Below, in pieces: positions 20,451 through 30,253 of a stretch of DNA of 64,000 bases (positions within the stretch are counted from its first letter, which is position 1; each line of letters opens with the position of its first letter). This DNA comes from Ichthyophis bannanicus (Eukaryota > Chordata > Amphibia > Gymnophiona > Ichthyophiidae), in contig CM066041.1 of assembly GCA_033557465.1 (NCBI GenBank), positions 158,943,532-159,007,531 of the forward strand, given 5' to 3'. Below the pieces are notes generated by a model. It did not search any database and was not told where the DNA came from. It saw only the letters and a list, made by a program, of their open reading frames with translations. Both the position numbers and the translations under genes were made by a program.

Positions 20451-20661
20451 CTTAGTTATCCTTTCCATGAGTCCCGAACCCTGGGATCAGCCACTCCAGC
20501 TGTTTGGAGACTGAGCTTACTGTGGCTGGCAGGTGGTGCCAGCTGCCTGAGTACACTGATGTCATCAAAAGATGACATGCTCGGTCTCCAAGCTGCTGGG
20601 GGGTGTTGACCTGGGGTTGACTACCCAGAGGTTGGGACTGGACTGGAGGGATGATAAGGAA
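20446..20661. repeat. DIRS B right (gag-side) terminal repeat, self-complementary
   Basis: CAGCTGTTTGGAGACTGAGC (20499) pairs with GCTCGGTCTCCAAGCTGCTG (20580). The flanks are also partly inverse (TTATCCTTTCC...GTCCCGAACC against the outer edge GGGACTGGACTGG...ATAAGGAA). The whole terminal repeat could fold as one arm. Confidence 0.7.
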
Positions 20662-21000
20662 ATGGATAGAGATGTTTAAATACCTCTGTGGCATAAATGC
20701 ACAGAGGAGAGTCTCTTTCGACTGAAAACAAGCTCTGCTATGAGGGAACATAGGATGAGGGTGAAAGGGGATAGACTCAGGAGTAATATGCGAAAATATT
20801 TATTTTTGTGGAAAGAGTGGTAGATGCATGGAACAGTCTCCCAGTTGAGGTGGTAGAGATGAGGACAGTATCTGAATTCAAAAAAACACGAGACAAACAC
20901 ACAGGATCTCAAAGTAAAAAGGGGACTATTTTGATATGGAAGTGCAGACTAGATAGAAAAAAACCACATGGTCTGCCGTCGTGTTTCTATGTTTCATAGA
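20662..21000 (+). pseudogene. CR1-like LINE, ORF2 C-terminus and 3' end
   Basis: The plus strand encodes the terminal part of a CR1-type ORF2: MFKYLCGINAQ, then RVVDAWNSLPVEVVEM (20814), EFKKTRDKH, and a 3' end TTTCTATGTTTC that resembles the short octamer ending of CR1. It is 5' truncated; its left end abuts DIRS B. The same ORF region occurs at 40717-40861. Confidence 0.7.
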
Positions 21001-21177
21001 TTAAGTAGCTGTGACATGATTATCAGCAGATATGGGAGCAGCTAAGTTCCTAGCTTACCACCATGTAGGAAGCTGAAAAGATAATATATAAACTTGCCTC
21101 TCTTTCTCTAGATATTTGCTGGACTTGCTAAGTCTTTAAGAAAAATATTATTATTCTAATGCATCCTTGTGATCTCT
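21001..21177. other. Unassigned sequence
   Basis: AT-rich sequence in which I see no gene, repeat or known element. Confidence 0.4.
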
Positions 21178-21295
21178 AAGAACATAAGATAAGCCATACA
21201 AGGTCAGACCAAAGGTCCATCAAGCCCAGTATCCTGTTTCCAACAGTAGCCAATCCAGGTCATAAGGACCAGTCAGGTTCCCAAAAGGTAAAACG
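21178..21295 (-). repeat. CR1 3'-end fragment
   Basis: AAGAACATAAGAT followed by GGTCAGACCAAAGGTCCATC and AAGCCCAGTATCCTGTTTCC is the inverse 3' end of the CR1 family whose full copy ends at 49626. Only the last 110 bases or so are present. Confidence 0.8.
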
Positions 21296-21450
21296 GATCC
21301 TCACTTACAGAGCCACACACTCAGGGATTCATACCTATCTTTATATGCAAATACACAGATGTGTTAAGCTGGATCTGTGTACACGTCTGTACACTCAGAG
21401 CTGAGTGTATGAATATTCACCAATGTAAAATACAGTGTGGACCCTCTCAC

Positions 21451-21543
21451 CTCCTCCAGTCCAATGCGAATGGACTCCAACCTTTGGACTCTCTCCTGCA
21501 GAGATCGTTGACTTTCTTCCATATGATGAGTCATGTGATCAAC
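21451..21543 (-). CDS. Host gene exon 8 of 8 seen (coiled coil)
   Basis: 31 codons, phase 0 at both ends. The acceptor is CTGCAG before the exon and the donor is GTGAGAGG after it (minus strand). The residues [20 protein letters not shown] and [11 protein letters not shown] form a charged heptad-type helix. The exon joins in frame to the exon at 22401-22471. Its resemblance to the QERVQRLE...LEEE stretch of LRRC45, from memory, is the main reason for that tentative identification. The next exon downstream is not found in the window. Confidence 0.75.
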
Positions 21544-21570
21544 CTGCAGAACAGCATAAAAACAGAGGAG

Positions 21571-21600
21571 AGTGTGTGTGTGTGTTTGTTTGTGTTTGGA
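21571..21600. repeat. (TG)n microsatellite
   Basis: A short GT-rich run, GTGTGTGTGTGTGTTTG and so on, in the intron next to exon 8. Confidence 0.85.
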
Positions 21601-22400
21601 GCACACCCTTATCTCTGGTATGCAGAAAGGGATTACAGAAAAAAAACTAATCTCACAGTACAAAGAGAAGAGGGAGAGCGGTGCATGTATACATGCGGAT
21701 AGAATAAAAAATACATTTCATATCAGAAGAGGAAACTCCAAAATTAGGCACAAAATTCACTGCAATGTGCATCAGTAATAGAAACTGAAGGAGCCCTAAA
21801 ATATTTTGGCATCTCTTATCCACACCGATTTGGAATCCCGGCCCAATAAAATTTTTTAATGGATTCTAATGTCTTCAGTTTGTCAACAATGCATGGATTT
21901 GTAGTGTGCACTCGACTGAGCTAACTATACAATTACCACACATACACACAGAGACAGACTTGCTGAAGAAAAGTAAATTTTGATAGCTCTTTCCAGAGGT
22001 AAGCCAGTGCTTTACTCACAGAAATGTTCTCTTACAAAAATGTTCTTCCCTATACATGGGCAACTGTATATGCACAGGATCACTCCACATGTCCTTTCAT
22101 CAGTTGTAGGGGAGACACTGCTGGGAATGGGGCTGGATTTGGAAATCCTGCTCACAATATTGCTCAGGAAAAAGTATCTGCATAAATTAGCAGGGGGAAA
22201 TGTGTGTGGAAGCCTTTCTGGGATAATCTGCAAAGTGAATTCACAACAGTTTTACTTTGAAAATCCTGCAAACTCTGTGCGCACTCTTCATCAATGTGGG
22301 CAGTTATAAAACTGTTCCCTTAGCTGAAATAATGACTAGCTTAGTGTGATTCTCTGTTAAGCACGACCAAAGAGATACAAGATCTCTCAAAAGGGATCAC
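21601..22400. other. Host intron, nothing recognised
   Basis: Intron between the exons at 22401 and 21543. The sequence is AT-rich and non-repetitive to the eye, and no conserved element or coding signal is supported. Confidence 0.5.
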
Positions 22401-22471
22401 CTCTCTCTGCCGCAACGCCTCAGCATCTTCAAGTGCTTGACGAAATCTCTTCTTCTCAGCTTCAAGACGCT
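22401..22471 (-). CDS. Host gene exon 7 (coiled coil)
   Basis: 71 bases. The acceptor is TTTGCCAG and the donor is GTGATCCC. It enters in phase 1 and leaves in phase 0, so the first codon (Glu) is completed with the G of the previous exon at 36256. The residues RLEAEKKRFRQALEDAEALR are an uninterrupted charged helix. The intron upstream of it, 13.8 kb, contains DIRS element H in the same orientation as the gene. Confidence 0.8.
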
Positions 22472-22589
22472 CTGGCAAATTAAACAAATTGGAAGCTTAG
22501 TGAGAAGAGAATCTCTAGAGACAGATGGAGCGCCACATGAGGCATGTTAAAGAACTAAAGAATAAAAGCACATATAAAGAGAGAAAACA

Positions 22590-23060
22590 CAGCAAACTCT
22601 GCCAGAGAGCAGGTAACCCATCCACAGAGCAAAGCGCAGAGCCCACCCGAGGCCCAAACTTTGCCAAGCTGGCAACTAATCTATCCTCAAAGCTAAGCAC
22701 AAAGCCCACCAGAGACCCAAATTCTGCCAGAGAACAGGCAACCCATCCTCAGAGCAAAGTGCAGAGCCCACCCAAAACCAAACTCTGCCAAGCTGGTAAC
22801 TACCCCATCTTCACAGCACATGGCAGAGTCCATGCAAGATCATGCCTCAGAGCCCATACGCAATTCAGCAAATAAACCTTCCAGCAAGCAGGTAAGCCAA
22901 TCTTAGATGGGTTTTTGCCCTGTGCTCTAAGACCCAAAGTCTGCAAAGCAGGCAGGTAACCCATCCCTCAAAGCACAAGGCAGAGCTTGTGCAATACACG
23001 GCAAACAAATCCTCCAGAGAACAGGTAACCTAGCCTCAATGCACAGAGCAGAGTCCTCAT
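22590..23060. repeat. Degenerate tandem repeat, about 60-70 base unit
   Basis: Repeated blocks read CTCTGCCAGAGA, CAGGTAACCCATCC, CAAAGC and CAGAGCCCACC with many substitutions, giving at least six recognisable units. CAGGTAA recurs in several units. No protein is supported. Confidence 0.7.
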
Positions 23061-23265
23061 TTCTGAATTCCTTATTAGCAGTGCTACGCCTGATAGTTCA
23101 GATCTTTCAGAATGGTGACCTTTTCTACAACTTTCTGGTGGAAGTGAGATTTAAATATCCTACCATCTTACATCACTTCCATGGTGGTACTGAGGGTGTG
23201 AGCTGCTGGGAATTTACAGCCTAACAGCAGCAAAGGCTCCTTGAGGACCACCTCAGAGATGAAGA
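23061..23265. other. Host intron left of DIRS H
   Basis: About 200 bases of unassigned intronic sequence ending at the left edge of element H. No feature is supported. Confidence 0.4.
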
Positions 23266-23440
23266 GTAAATTAGACTTACCTGCTAATTGTTGTTCCTTG
23301 CGGAACTCTAGTCCAGTCCTGGAACCATAGAGTTGTGAACCTCCACCAGCAGCTTTGGAGACTGAACATCTTCATCTCTTTGATCATCCAGCTATATGCA
23401 GCCCCAAGGACCGCCCACACATCAGTACCTATTGACAAAG
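23266..23440. repeat. DIRS H left (3') terminal repeat
   Basis: TCCAGTCCTGGAACCATAGA ... CCACACATCAGTA is the inverse of the right terminal repeat at about 35893-36010. On the minus strand the outer edge reads CAG followed by GTAAGT (23275-23283), a perfect splice-donor consensus. Confidence 0.9.
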
Positions 23441-23789
23441 AATACTAAGCAGAGCAAAAAATAAGTAGATATAACAACACAGTGGAAAAAAAGGATCCTG
23501 ACCCTAAAGTTCCCACTACTAGCAAAAAGTTTTTTTTTTCCAACTGCGTAAGAACAACCTCCCGCCTACGGGAAGGCGGACCAGAACGGCCGTGGCGACC
23601 CTTGTGCAAAACGCATGCAACAAGAGACGCCACCGCTCACCCCCAAGATTTGACCCCGAAAGGAAACTAAGGTGTGCTGCAAGCAGAGGAGCTCTGACCG
23701 AAAGTATAGAGAACAAAAACCCTGGCAGACTCCTATAATGAATGTACCTTCTTGGCTGGCAGCGAGAACAGATAGACAGGGAGGGATCC

Positions 23790-23884
23790 GGGACTGGACT
23801 AGAGTTCCGCAAGGAACAACAATTAGCAGGTAAGTCTAATTTACTCTTCCTTAGCGTCCCTCTAGTCCAGTCCCGGAACCATAG
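23790..23884. repeat. DIRS H internal complementary region
   Basis: The left half inverts the left outer edge (AGCAGGTAAGTCTAATTTAC) and the right half inverts the right outer edge (CTTCCTTAGCGTCCCTCTAG). The junction of the two halves is near 23853. Confidence 0.9.
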
Positions 23885-23907
23885 AGGATGTAACAGAGCA
23901 GTAAATC

Positions 23908-24969
23908 TCAACGGGAGGGCCTCGCTAGTCCAGCCTGAAGCACCCGAGACCCAAACCGCGCATCCGACGCCGCCTGCACATCCAGACGATAGTGCTTAGC
24001 AAAGGTGTGCAAGGACGACCACGTCGCCGCCCGACAAATATCCACCGCCGGTACCAAGCTAACTTCTGCCCAAGACGCCGCCTGCGCCCTAGTCGAGTGA
24101 GCCCGAAGCCCGGCAGGAACCATCCTGCCGTGTAAAAGGTATGCCGACGAAATCGCCTCTTTCAACCAGCGGGAAATGGAAGACTTAGACGCCGCTTCCC
24201 CCTTGCGCGGACCGCCAAATGTGACAAATAGGCGATCGGACTTACGGAAGGCCGCCGTTTCCCTCAAATACCGACGAAGAGCTCGACGGACATCCAACGC
24301 GTGCAAGGAGTTAACCGCATGCTTGCCCCGTTCCTTGGCAAACACCGGGAGAGACACCACCTGATTCATGTGAAACGCTGAAACTACCTTAGGCAAAAAC
24401 GCGGGAACCAGTCGCAATATCACCTTGTCGGCAGAGAAAGACAGATAGGGTTCCCTACACGAAAGAGCCTGCAACTCCGAGATCCTGCAAGCTGACGAGA
24501 TCGCTACCAGAAACACCGTTTTCAACGTCAAGTCCTTCAACGAAGCTTGCGCCAAGGGTTCAAACGGCGAAGCCACCAGAGACCTCAACACCAAATTCAA
24601 GTCCCACGAGGGCACTAAAGCCCTGCACGGAGGAAGCATAAGCAACACCGCTCGCAAGAAGCGCTTCACGTCCGCATGGATCCCCAATAACTGGCCCTGA
24701 ACCTTGCCTCGAAAACACGCAAGAGCTGCAAGTTGTACCCTCAACGAACTGGCCGCCAGGCCCTTGTCCACCCCTGCTTGCAAGAAGGAGAGGATCTGAG
24801 GAACGGAGGTCCGCAAAGGCCGCAACTCGCGAGCCGCACACCAGCTCTCAAAAATACGCCAGACCCGGACATACGCTAGCGACGTAGACCGACGCCGCGC
24901 CCGCAACAAGGTAGCAATGGCCTCCAGAGAATAACCTTTGGCTCTCATTCGCGCCCTCTCAATAGCCAT
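23908..24969 (-). CDS. DIRS H tyrosine recombinase, intact
   Basis: 353 codons from MAIERARM (ATG at 24969) to the stop at 23908. This start matches MALERDRL of element D. The core-binding half is STSLAYVRVWRIFE and VDKGLAASSLRVQLAALACF. The catalytic half is SACRISELQALSCREPYL (first Arg), DKVILRLVPAFLPKVVSAF, then LRAHSTRAQAASWAEV (His, second Arg), ICRAATWSSLHTFAKHYRLD (Trp or His position and the nucleophilic Tyr). All expected catalytic positions are present. It would act in the nucleus to integrate circular DIRS DNA. The frame is also open upstream to 25224, overlapping the RT frame, so a longer form cannot be excluded. Confidence 0.85.
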   Translation of the reverse strand: MAIERARMRAKGYSLEAIATLLRARRRSTSLAYVRVWRIFESWCAARELRPLRTSVPQILSFLQAGVDKGLAASSLRVQLAALACFRGKVQGQLLGIHADVKRFLRAVLLMLPPCRALVPSWDLNLVLRSLVASPFEPLAQASLKDLTLKTVFLVAISSACRISELQALSCREPYLSFSADKVILRLVPAFLPKVVSAFHMNQVVSLPVFAKERGKHAVNSLHALDVRRALRRYLRETAAFRKSDRLFVTFGGPRKGEAASKSSISRWLKEAISSAYLLHGRMVPAGLRAHSTRAQAASWAEVSLVPAVDICRAATWSSLHTFAKHYRLDVQAASDARFGSRVLQAGLARPSR

Positions 24970-26900
24970 GCCGTAAGCGAGAATCGAGCCACCTGAGTTA
25001 TCTGCAGCGGCCCCTGCCGAAGGAGATCCGGCCGAGAAGGAAGGAGCCACGGATCGGCCACACTCAACCGCACCAGATCCGCATACCAAGGCCGACGAGG
25101 CCAGTCCGGGGCAATCAGAACCACGGGACCCGGATGCCGCTCGATCCGCTGTACCAGGCGACCCAGCAGAGCCCACGGAGGAAAGACATAGAGCAGCCCG
25201 TCCCTTGGCTACCTTTGTGCCCATGCATCGAGGCCTTCCGACATGCGTTCCCGACGCCTGCTGAAGAACCTTTCAACCTGCGCGGACTCGAAGGTCGCCA
25301 TGAGGTCCATTATCGGCAGACCCCAACGATGGACCAGCAACGCAAATACCTCGGGATGTAGAGACCACTCTCCGGGGTCTACCCTGCAACGACTCAGAAA
25401 GTCCGCCTCCACATTGTGAACCCCCGCTATATGCTGGGCCGACAGACACTGAAGATGCCGCTCTGCCCAATCCAGAATCAGATCCGCCTCCGCTTCCAAC
25501 GCCACGCTGCCTGTGCCTCCCTGGCGATTTATGTAGGCTACCGTGGAGGCATTGTCGGATAGCACCCTGACCGCCGCTCCCTGCAGCCAAGGCTGAAACG
25601 CTGTCAGAGCCAACCACACGGCTCTCATTTCCAGTCGGTTGATGGACCACCGGCTCTCCCGCGAGGACCACTGGCCCTGAGCAATCTGGCCCTCGCAATG
25701 AGCCCCCCAGCCGCTCAAACTGGCATCCGTCATCAGCAGACGCCAGACGGGAGACTCCAAGGGCATACCGTTCGCCAGAGAGCGCCGACGCAACCACCAG
25801 CGAAGGCTGCGCCGAACCTCCAAGGAGCAAACTAACTGACGAGCTAGCGAGTCGGACTGATGACACCATCGACGCAGAAGCGCTCGCTGCAGAGGCCGCA
25901 TGTGCGCCCTTGCCCACGGAACTACCTCGATGGTCGACGCCATCATGCAGAGAAGCTGAAGGTATTGCCAAGCCGAGGACGCCCGTCTCGCTAGAAACTG
26001 CTCCACCAGCCGCCTCAGGGCCCGTGCTCTGTGCACTGGGAGGAAAACCTTCCCGTTGCCGGTCTCGAAACGCGCCCCCAAATATTCCAAGGTCTGCGAG
26101 GGAAGAAGGCTGCTCTTCGCCCGATTGACCACCCAACCTAATGACTGCAAAACCTGTACGACCTGCGCCGTCGCCCGGAGACTCTCCTCCCTCGACTTCG
26201 CCCGGATCAACCAGTCGTCGAGATAGGGATGCACGAGGACACCCTCCTTCCGCAGGAACGCCGCTACCACCACCATGATCTTCGTGAAGACCCGTGGCGC
26301 CGTCGCTAGGCCGAAGGGCATGGCTTGAAACTGAAAATGGCCCATCGGCAGTGCAAACCGCAGAAATCTTTGATGTTCCCGGCGAATGGGAATGTGCAAA
26401 TAGGCCTCCGTAAGGTCTAGGGACGTTAGGAATTCCCCCTCACGGACCGCCGCTATGACCGAGCGCGCAGCGTTTCCATGCGAAAATGCGACACCCGGAG
26501 GCACCGATTCACTCTCTTTAAATCCAGGATTGGTCGAAAGGTGCCCTCCTTTTTCGGCACGACGAAGTAGATGGAGTATCGACCGGACCCTAACTGCCCC
26601 CCGGCACGGGGGCGACCGCCTGGAGCCGAAGCAGCCGGGAAAGTGTATCGTCGTTTCCAGGGAGCGCTGCACGGGGACATAACGAAGGAATCGAGCACCG
26701 GTCGATGTAGCTCGAGCGCATATCCCTCTCGTATCACTTCTAACACCCACCGATCGGATGTGATACCGGCCCAGGCAGGGTAGAAATCCCGCAGTCTGCC
26801 CCCTACGGGAATCACCGCCACCGGAGCCAGCCTCGCTTCATTGCGACTTTTTGGGGACCTGCGCCTGGAAGGAGCCAAAACCTCTACCTGCCCCCCAAAA
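24946..26900 (-). pseudogene. DIRS H reverse transcriptase-RNase H
   Basis: Begins with VGGRLRDFYPAWAGITSDRW and YSIYFVVPKKEGTFRPILDL. A frame shift follows near 26480, then FLTSLDLTEAYLHIPI (motif A), MPFGLATAPRVFTKIM (motif B region) and VHPYLDDWLIRAK (motif C). RNase H shows LMTDASLSGWGAHC, INRLEMRAVWLAL, LSDNASTVAYINRQGG and VEADFLSR, the D-E-D-D set. After SRRRERMSEGLDAWAQR there is a stop at 25207-25209; the frame then continues to a second stop near 24946 that overlaps the recombinase start. One shift and one stop are enough to inactivate it. Confidence 0.85.
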
Positions 26901-27641
26901 TCCGCGGAAACTCTGTCCGCGCTCCAGATATCTGGAACGCTGGGACTGACCAAAGCGGGAGGCACGAAACCTCCGAAAGGACCGCTGAGACCCCCGGAAG
27001 GTGAAGGTCGGCTTCCCCTGCTTGGGCTTATCCTCCGGAAGCCGACCCCCCTTAGAATCCCCGAGATCTTTTACCAACCTATCCAAGTCCTCTCCAAATA
27101 ACTGCCTGCCCTTAAACGGCAGCTTACTAAGGCGAGCTTTAGAAGAGCCATCAGCCGCCCAATTGCGTAACCAAAGAGAACGACGCGCCGCTACCACCGA
27201 CGCCATGCCGTTAGCTAACCCCCTAATGAGGTCATAGTGGATATCCGCCAAATAAGCGGTACCTGACTCCAATCTGGACGCTGCGGCCTCTTGTTCTGCC
27301 GACTGGGGCCCCTGGAACTGTTGAGACCAGCGGAGGCAGCCGCGCGCCATCCAGGCCCCGGCCACCACCGCCTGCATCGACAGGGCAGCAACATCAAACG
27401 CCTGTCTCAGCAAGCTATCAACTTTCCGATCCTGCGGGTCCTTCAATGCCGCAGCACCTTCCACCGGGATAGTAGTCCGTTTAGTAACCGCGGAAACTGC
27501 CGCGTCCACCTTCGGCGAACGAAAGAGCTCTCTATCAGCCTCCGACAGAGGATACAACTTAGGGAACAGTCTAGCCCCGCGCAAAGCGGACTCTGGACTG
27601 TTCCACTCCTCCTGGATCATAGCTTTAAAAACCCTATGGAG
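26838..27641 (-). pseudogene. DIRS H gag, C-terminal part
   Basis: Continues the gag broken by the LINE. FKAMIQEEWNSPESALRGAR, AAVSAVTKRTTIPVEGAAAL, GMASVVAARRSLWLRNW, KLPFKGRQLFGEDLDRLVK and an Arg/Phe/Gly-rich tail end at the stop at 26838. The frame is open throughout. The N-terminal half is at 34390-35056. Confidence 0.85.
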
Positions 27642-28651
27642 GGGGCGCTCGTGAGCCCGCTGAGAGATGGCCGCGTTGTGAGAGAGCTCCGTCCCCACTA
27701 CCCCAAATCACCAGCTAAAATGCGCTAAAAATTGCAAAAACTGCCTCTCCTACCTGCCCTGGGTCTATTGCGGTGAGCGGTGCTCTCCGGAGCCGAGCTA
27801 GACGACCCCCCAAGACGCTGAGGAGCCCTTCTGTGCAGTGCGGCCTGCTGCCATGTGTCTCTCTCCGCTATCTGCCTTGGGCCCGGCTGATTCTCTCCCT
27901 GCCTTAGCCGGCCCGCGCGGCCCGGACGACACTTGGAGGGACTCTTCTCGGGTCGCGCTGTCGGGCCCCTGCTACTGGACCAGAGGCTGAGCAGCAACGT
28001 GCTGACGGGCGGAGCATTGCCCTCGAGGCTGGAACGCCGGCACAGGCAGCTGCCGTTTAAACATTTGCGATCGGGGGAGAGGGCCTGGAATCCCCGTGGC
28101 CTTTGCTGGCACCCGCTCTCTCCTCTCCACATTGTGATTCCTCCGGAGGAGGGGTAAGCATCGAATCTCACTCCCTTTCCTCTTTGCCTTTATATCTCTG
28201 GTCGGCTGAACGGGGTGGGAGACTGTAGCACCCTTTAACACACCAGTGCTCTGCTGAAGCCTTGCCCCTGCGGTGTGGGTTTTGGGCGCCCTACCTGAGC
28301 ACTCCAGCATTCTACCTGGCCTCAAGTTCCTTGCCAGAGCTTAACTCCTGACGATTGTGGGCCCTGTGTGCTTTTCCCCACCACAATCACTGAAGAACAC
28401 CTTGAGCATTGCCTTTCACAGCTCAATCCTTCAAGAAGGTCAGAGGCAGCTCTTTTCTCAGGGCCCTGCTCTCTCACCGGTCTTCTGGACCTTGCGGACA
28501 TTGAATCTATTTATCTCCTAACACTGTGTGGAGGTGATTACCTTACGGGGCTGTGAAGCCTCGCGAACCGCTCTCTCCCTGACCTCTCTGCCTTTGCTGA
28601 CATTGACTGCTCTCTTCTCCTAACACTGTGCGCTATAAGTGGCTCTGGGGG
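27642..28651 (+). promoter_or_regulatory. L1-like LINE 5' UTR
   Basis: About 1 kb of GC-rich leader before ORF1. GAGAGATGGCCGCGTTG near the start resembles the YY1-site-containing start of mammalian L1 5' UTRs (core ATGGC). L1 leaders carry an internal promoter; that this one does is an inference from position. Confidence 0.55.
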
Positions 28652-29476
28652 ATGGCGGCCATTGCTAAGAGTTCTGAAACTTGGGAGGGGGTGCGTTCCT
28701 CCCAGCGACTGCAGCGTAAGACTGGGGCCCCGAGTAGCGCCCGTGGTCACTCTCCTCCCTCAGGCTCTGAGGATGACACTGTAAGTGAAGAGGAACTAGA
28801 ATCTCATAAACAAATCTCCTCTGCTCAAATCAAGCGAGAACTCCGTAAAGGATTTGCGGAGTTAGCCAGCCAGTTTCATTCGCTACGTGAGGAATTGTTG
28901 AAAGATGTCGCAGACCTACGGACTGACATAAAAGAGCTGGGAGCCCGAGCAGAGGAGGTGGAGACCAAAATGGTTGATCAGGATGGGACCCTGATGGACT
29001 TACAGTGTGCCTTGGATCGACAGCAAGCGCAAGCAATGGAACTGACCTACAAAATTGATGACATTGAAAATCGCTCCCGCTGCAATAATGTGCGTTTTCG
29101 TGGAATACCAGAAGCGGGAGGGGGCGGAGAAGATTTGCCAACTGTGCTTAAACTGTTGATAGCGGAGCTGCTCCCGCCGGAGGAGCTGGCTGCGCGAGCC
29201 CCCGAGATGGAAATAGAAAGAGTTCATTGGGCTTTGGGAAAACCTCCTAATAATCAGCCTCGTGATGTCATTGCGAGATTCCTGCGATATTCTGATGCTG
29301 AGCTTCTCATACGGAGAGGCCGGGAGAAGAAAGCAGTCCGCTTCCAGGATGCGTCAGTGTCCATATACCAAGATCTTTCGACGTTCACTTTGGCGCGCCG
29401 GAGAGAGATGAAACCAGTGACAACGGTTTTGAACAGCAAGGGGATTCGTTATTCCTGGTCCTTTCCCTTTGGATGA
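28652..29476 (+). CDS. L1-like ORF1 protein, intact
   Basis: 274 codons from MAAIAKSSETWEG to GIRYSWSFPFG. Residues about 45-125 form a coiled coil (KGFAELASQFHSLREELLKD, DIKELGARAEEVETK). The RRM-like middle starts with DIENRSRCNNVRFRGIPEA. The C-terminal domain shows ERVHWALGK, RDVIARFLRYSDAELLIRR and VSIYQDLSTFTLARRREM, the layout of L1 ORF1p, an RNA-binding trimer and chaperone. An upstream in-frame ATG at 28628 is possible but less likely. ORF1 is the best preserved part of this LINE. Confidence 0.85.
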   Translation: MAAIAKSSETWEGVRSSQRLQRKTGAPSSARGHSPPSGSEDDTVSEEELESHKQISSAQIKRELRKGFAELASQFHSLREELLKDVADLRTDIKELGARAEEVETKMVDQDGTLMDLQCALDRQQAQAMELTYKIDDIENRSRCNNVRFRGIPEAGGGGEDLPTVLKLLIAELLPPEELAARAPEMEIERVHWALGKPPNNQPRDVIARFLRYSDAELLIRRGREKKAVRFQDASVSIYQDLSTFTLARRREMKPVTTVLNSKGIRYSWSFPFG

Positions 29477-29759
29477 ACTTCCTTTTGGGCAATAAAAAGA
29501 TCTCAGCAAAGGACCACACTGAAGCCTGGCGAGCCCTATGCCAGGTGGGACTAGTTGATGATAATGCTCAGCCCCATCCGCCCCCCCCCCCCCCAGTCCC
29601 AGCACCCCAAGTGGACTCGGGTGGGCAAGTCTGCTTGATCTCTGACCTTTGTGTACACTTGGGGAGCTATCTTTACCTTTTAGGGAGCCTTTTTGGGTGG
29701 GTCTCTCCAATTTTGGATCACTGATGGAAGAAATATTTCTCATTAGGTTATGGGCCACC

Positions 29760-30253
29760 GAAAAGGTTTGAATCAGACCCGCACTATCCTATATGCGGGG
29801 GGTGGTGGATGTTTTGCAAATGTTATGATGATGATACTGTTCTGGTGGGGAGGCATGGGGAGAATGCTGACCTGGGGAGGGTGGGGGAGTAGTGTGGGAA
29901 ATGTTTTCTATGTGTTTAAGTTGACCTTCTGCTTCATGGGGTCTTGGGGGAAACGGGGTCTGTGGTCAATTTACCGTGTCCTGTATTAATCTTGACAGGC
30001 AGGTGGTATTGACGGGAAGGGAGGGGGGGATTTGGGCTGGGGGGGGATTTGGGCAAGGGGGGGGGCGATGGGGGGGGGCTTTTTATTAACATGGAATTGG
30101 GGGGTGTGCTTGGGCTTGGAAGGAGGGACTATGGCTCTTGTTCTTGGAAAGTGGAATGGCTGGGTTCGGTTAATTAATTCCCCGGGTTTGATGGGGGGGA
30201 GCTACCATTGGGACCTTTTGGATAGCGGGCGGCAGCAAGGGAGTGGACTGTAA
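29760..30253 (+). repeat. G-rich spacer between LINE ORF1 and ORF2
   Basis: Many runs of three to ten G residues on the plus strand, densest at 30010-30080 (GGGAGGGGGGGATTTGGG and neighbours). The spacing would allow G-quadruplexes in the RNA. No protein is supported here. Confidence 0.75.

Larger units (their letters stand above)
2766..20661 (-). mobile_element. DIRS element B (lineage 1), split by element C
   Basis: An old minus-strand DIRS copy visible as two blocks. The middle and C-terminal part of gag is at 2766-3443. The gag N-terminus, leader and right terminal repeat are at 19124-20661. The two gag blocks join in the order expected if C (3444-19123) is removed. Its RT and recombinase lie left of the window or were displaced by element A at 2765. 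Many stops and a degraded zinc motif make B the oldest layer of this nest. Confidence 0.75.

Noticed and set aside
22600..23060. CRISPR-like array
   Set aside because: Units are degenerate, have no constant repeat or unique spacers, and the genome is vertebrate.
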